Part shown: piece after piece, positions 7,001 through 7,905 of the stretch
Numbering within the stretch: position 1 is the stretch's first letter
Layout of the letters: each line of letters begins with the position of its first letter
DNA from: Thermococci archaeon
Lineage (GTDB): Archaea > Methanobacteriota_B > Thermococci > Methanofastidiosales > B48-G16
Reading direction: 5' to 3'
Length of the DNA stretch: 7,905 nt
Assembly (NCBI GenBank): GCA_003660605.1
Contig: QMUN01000027.1
Coordinates: 1 to 7,905 of the forward strand
Position numbers and translations under genes: made by a program
The notes under the pieces: generated by a model
Seen by the model: the letters and a program-made list of their open reading frames with translations, nothing else
Told to the model about the DNA's origin: nothing
The model's database searches: none

Positions 7001-7905
7001 AACTTATTATTCCTCCAAGTCCTATCCACTCCTCTTTAACCATAGCATATTTCTTGTACTCGTAAACTCTGACATAATAGGAATTTTCTGGCATAGCAGG
7101 ATTTATCATCACGTCTACAGTTATCTCCCCAGATTCTCCGGGGTCTACCTGCGGTATCTCCCATATGAGGAGATTTCCATCTACTAAAGGCGCTACGGAA
7201 GCGTTAATAAAGGTAGTATTCTCTGGAAGGGTATCTATTATCTTTACATTGTAGGCATTTCCATTCTCGCAGAGACCAGTATTCTGGTATTTTATTGTGT
7301 ATGTTATTATATCACCGGGAATGCCTGTAGAAGGAGCTTCTTTGCTTATACCCATTTTGCAGCAAGGAAGATGAGAGTGAGCTATGCCCGATAGAATAGG
7401 CACAGTTGTATGGACTGTGTTACTGGTAATGCCATGGGAGTCTGTTTCTGGTGTACCTATATTACCATTCGGATCCCATGGATCACTTCCATAGAGATCG
7501 TACTGGGTGATAGTCCCATAATCTGTTATAGTTACAGTTGAAGTAACATTATCTATCGCAGCCTGAAAAGTTAGAGAGTGACTCGATTCTGGATTAAGCG
7601 TAGAAAGATTCCACACGATTGTATTGCCAACTATAATCCCGCCATCACTTATAGTCGTCGGATCTACGGTGACATGGTCTGGAATTATGTCTTCAATCTG
7701 TATATTCCCTACAGTTATAGTACTTGGAATGGGGGGATCGCCATACGTCCTCGTCAACGATGTCGTATTGTAATAAGTCAAAGTATATGTGAGCGTATCG
7801 CCAGGAGAAGCTAATGCAGAGTTTACCTCTTTTATTATGTCCATTGCCTGAGTCTTAAAGATTACGGGAGGTGTTGTTATACTCTTTGGCGTATCTTCTG
7901 TATAA
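4068..7905 (-). CDS. Giant membrane-anchored surface protein with DUF11/S-layer-like repeats; 5' end outside window
   Basis: At least 1278 residues are visible, and the frame stays open to the right edge. The ATG at 7844 is probably internal: 20 more in-frame codons precede it, including 'TTPPVIFKTQA', the kind of linker that leads into a repeat. Numbering from that Met, residues 1-148 and 163-250 are two DUF11-type repeats ('PGDTLTYTLTYYNTT', 'PGDIITYTIKYQNTG'). About 258-330 looks like a small archaeal S-layer-type beta domain, and 355-483 is another beta-sandwich. Residues 485-1042 hold five more divergent repeats. An acidic run (1043-1057) and a Pro/Thr stalk (1058-1074) lead to one transmembrane helix (1079-1098). 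A tail of about 155 residues follows, charged and predicted cytoplasmic. It carries LWN motifs at 1135 and 1164, FW at 1197, and a coiled-coil end (1205-1250). It is probably a cell-surface or adhesion-type stalk. Its signal peptide and any upstream domains lie outside the window. It is the first visible gene of the cluster. Confidence 0.88.
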   Translation of the reverse strand, partial: YTEDTPKSITTPPVIFKTQAMDIIKEVNSALASPGDTLTYTLTYYNTTSLTRTYGDPPIPSTITVGNIQIEDIIPDHVTVDPTTISDGGIIVGNTIVWNLSTLNPESSHSLTFQAAIDNVTSTVTITDYGTITQYDLYGSDPWDPNGNIGTPETDSHGITSNTVHTTVPILSGIAHSHLPCCKMGISKEAPSTGIPGDIITYTIKYQNTGLCENGNAYNVKIIDTLPENTTFINASVAPLVDGNLLIWEIPQVDPGESGEITVDVMINPAMPENSYYVRVYEYKKYAMVKEEWIGLGGIISYDDYSLILDETHKYWYDINEVQIHKGSQKKDDVNMGLYQRCVYDNIVFEFLDNSGMGEKFKGFFRIYKRVIPNINVSSEFKRWDKEKKVWDSEIYSNDKFYLFVYLKNVENGLNIGKGMARDISYYFESDLNCKDVTWMYLNYCEQNLFDIYPNETGYIILEMDAPPVDFEKKYSVDAHISWKDDLGNSFETEKTFNVNVKPSPTSKVLRVEKHVVGSNEMKVGETKKIQVFIRNWNEKEIYVEFEDNIPQGLSVVEGTPEFKGKIKPEETKEIDYVLKGDQEGSYSFSGEAYYEDIYGKHKVISNLIDIHVIGTEKLTLTKEISKNYLSEDEIINISLMLRNNTEDDIKDIEIVDIIPEDFTLVELFDKNTEWDTENKILRYEIDKLEPTKAKIIKYAVKAPSKSGKYSFLGVRATYIINGSKKEKTTSDFDIIIPEAVPPSLNVDMKTLERIPSEDKEIITLQLTLSCGVSLIKNIHLKLDYPGFRVLDSEGRIEEGLIYDVDELNPGDEYITKATFETDVGDKELSFVLNGSYEDNIGLDYSLNKELKVSFITKKPIIKITRSVEESTIRFGYSTQIIYTIENTGEGKADIKLKDEIPDYIGNDYIWEGKLDPGEKHSLRYKITPKRAGLFELSEASLIYNDRFGNEYTGYSEKTTLEVKGLVFEKKLEENTVTLKVTNTYSEKAFDIEIEDYIPEGYETDRALSFRMNQLSSNESKEFSYIITIFGDSLELPGAKIVWKDIYQDIYEVESNGISITYEEEKEKKEEKEEEKETPAPTTTSPKPTLAKPSKKINLKYLFIPIISIIVALILYYLLSGRKEEVYGIPVSEGGVWAPIEEKEIEREIEGKRKLWNYKKKERDKNILNEIEKPSKEDLEIHRLWNMDLEPKRERNVRIPTPVFTVQKPERTEEMKFWKDYMENNKLKALKNDLKNLEIKEREYKEKGDKNMAKEISKLKKIVKNEIKEREGSYENVS
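4090..4096 (-). promoter_or_regulatory. Strong Shine-Dalgarno site for the coiled-coil gene
   Basis: The minus strand reads GGGAGGG followed by ATCGT and the ATG at 4084. The site lies inside the last codons of the surface-protein gene, so the small protein is probably translated efficiently from the same message. It decides between two close in-frame ATGs (4084 and 4078) in favour of the first. Confidence 0.7.
4719..6392 (-). repeat. Tandem array of about five divergent beta-sandwich domains
   Basis: Within the surface protein, residues 485-595, 596-715, 724-835, 838-945 and 946-1042 each begin with a short strand. Each then shows a 'N-terminal strand, asymmetric loop, D.IP' pattern: 'EDNIPQGL', 'VDIIPEDF', 'KDEIPDYI' and 'EDYIPEGY' in four of them. 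This is the hallmark of DUF11/COG1361-like repeats in archaeal surface proteins. The third repeat ('LKLDYPGFRV') lacks the exact motif. The repeats are similar as protein but not as DNA, so the array is old or under strong divergence. Confidence 0.65.

Noticed and set aside
7842..7844. ATG at 7844 as the true start of the surface protein
   Set aside because: The frame continues without a stop to the window edge, with sensible linker sequence. No signal peptide follows this Met, although the protein must be exported, and the Met sits at the edge of a repeat.

Overview
All genes in this window lie on the minus strand, so they read from the right edge to the left. The sequence is AT-rich. Several traits point to an archaeon: two KaiC/RAD55-type RecA-fold ATPases side by side, a long surface protein of DUF11/COG1361-like beta-sandwich repeats, AGGTG/GGGAGG Shine-Dalgarno sites, a TATA box placed for a leaderless transcript, and a membrane histidine kinase with an 'LFYIPIGLASFWFG' sensor segment. 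The mix suggests an uncultivated euryarchaeote, possibly related to methanogens or ANME. That assignment is inferred from protein families and is not proven.

Right part (7905 down to about 2212): a tight four-gene cluster. It starts with the 3' part of a very large surface protein (at least 1278 residues, start outside the window). This has extracellular beta-sandwich repeats, an acidic then Pro/Thr-rich stalk, one transmembrane helix, and an unusually long cytoplasmic tail of about 155 residues with repeated Trp motifs. A 135-residue coiled-coil protein overlaps its end. Next comes a KaiC-like protein whose Walker A lysine is replaced by phenylalanine, and 8 bp later a KaiC-like ATPase with intact motifs. 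The overlaps and short gaps suggest one transcript, ending near a T-run at about 2200. My reading is that the four proteins form a membrane-spanning device: a surface stalk whose tail is linked by a coiled-coil adaptor to an intact/degenerate ATPase pair. I do not recognise this as a named system.

Middle (2133 to 1393): a separately promoted metallo-beta-lactamase-fold hydrolase of the YycJ/WalJ group, probably made from a leaderless transcript.

Left (1292 to the left edge): the N-terminal 430 residues of a sensor histidine kinase (four membrane helices, GAF, PAS, start of the HisKA helix). It is cut by the window edge just before the expected phosphoacceptor histidine.

There is no gene-free stretch over 300 bases. 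The two intergenic gaps (about 85 and 78 bp) hold promoter and terminator signals. I saw no RNA genes, mobile elements or CRISPR arrays.
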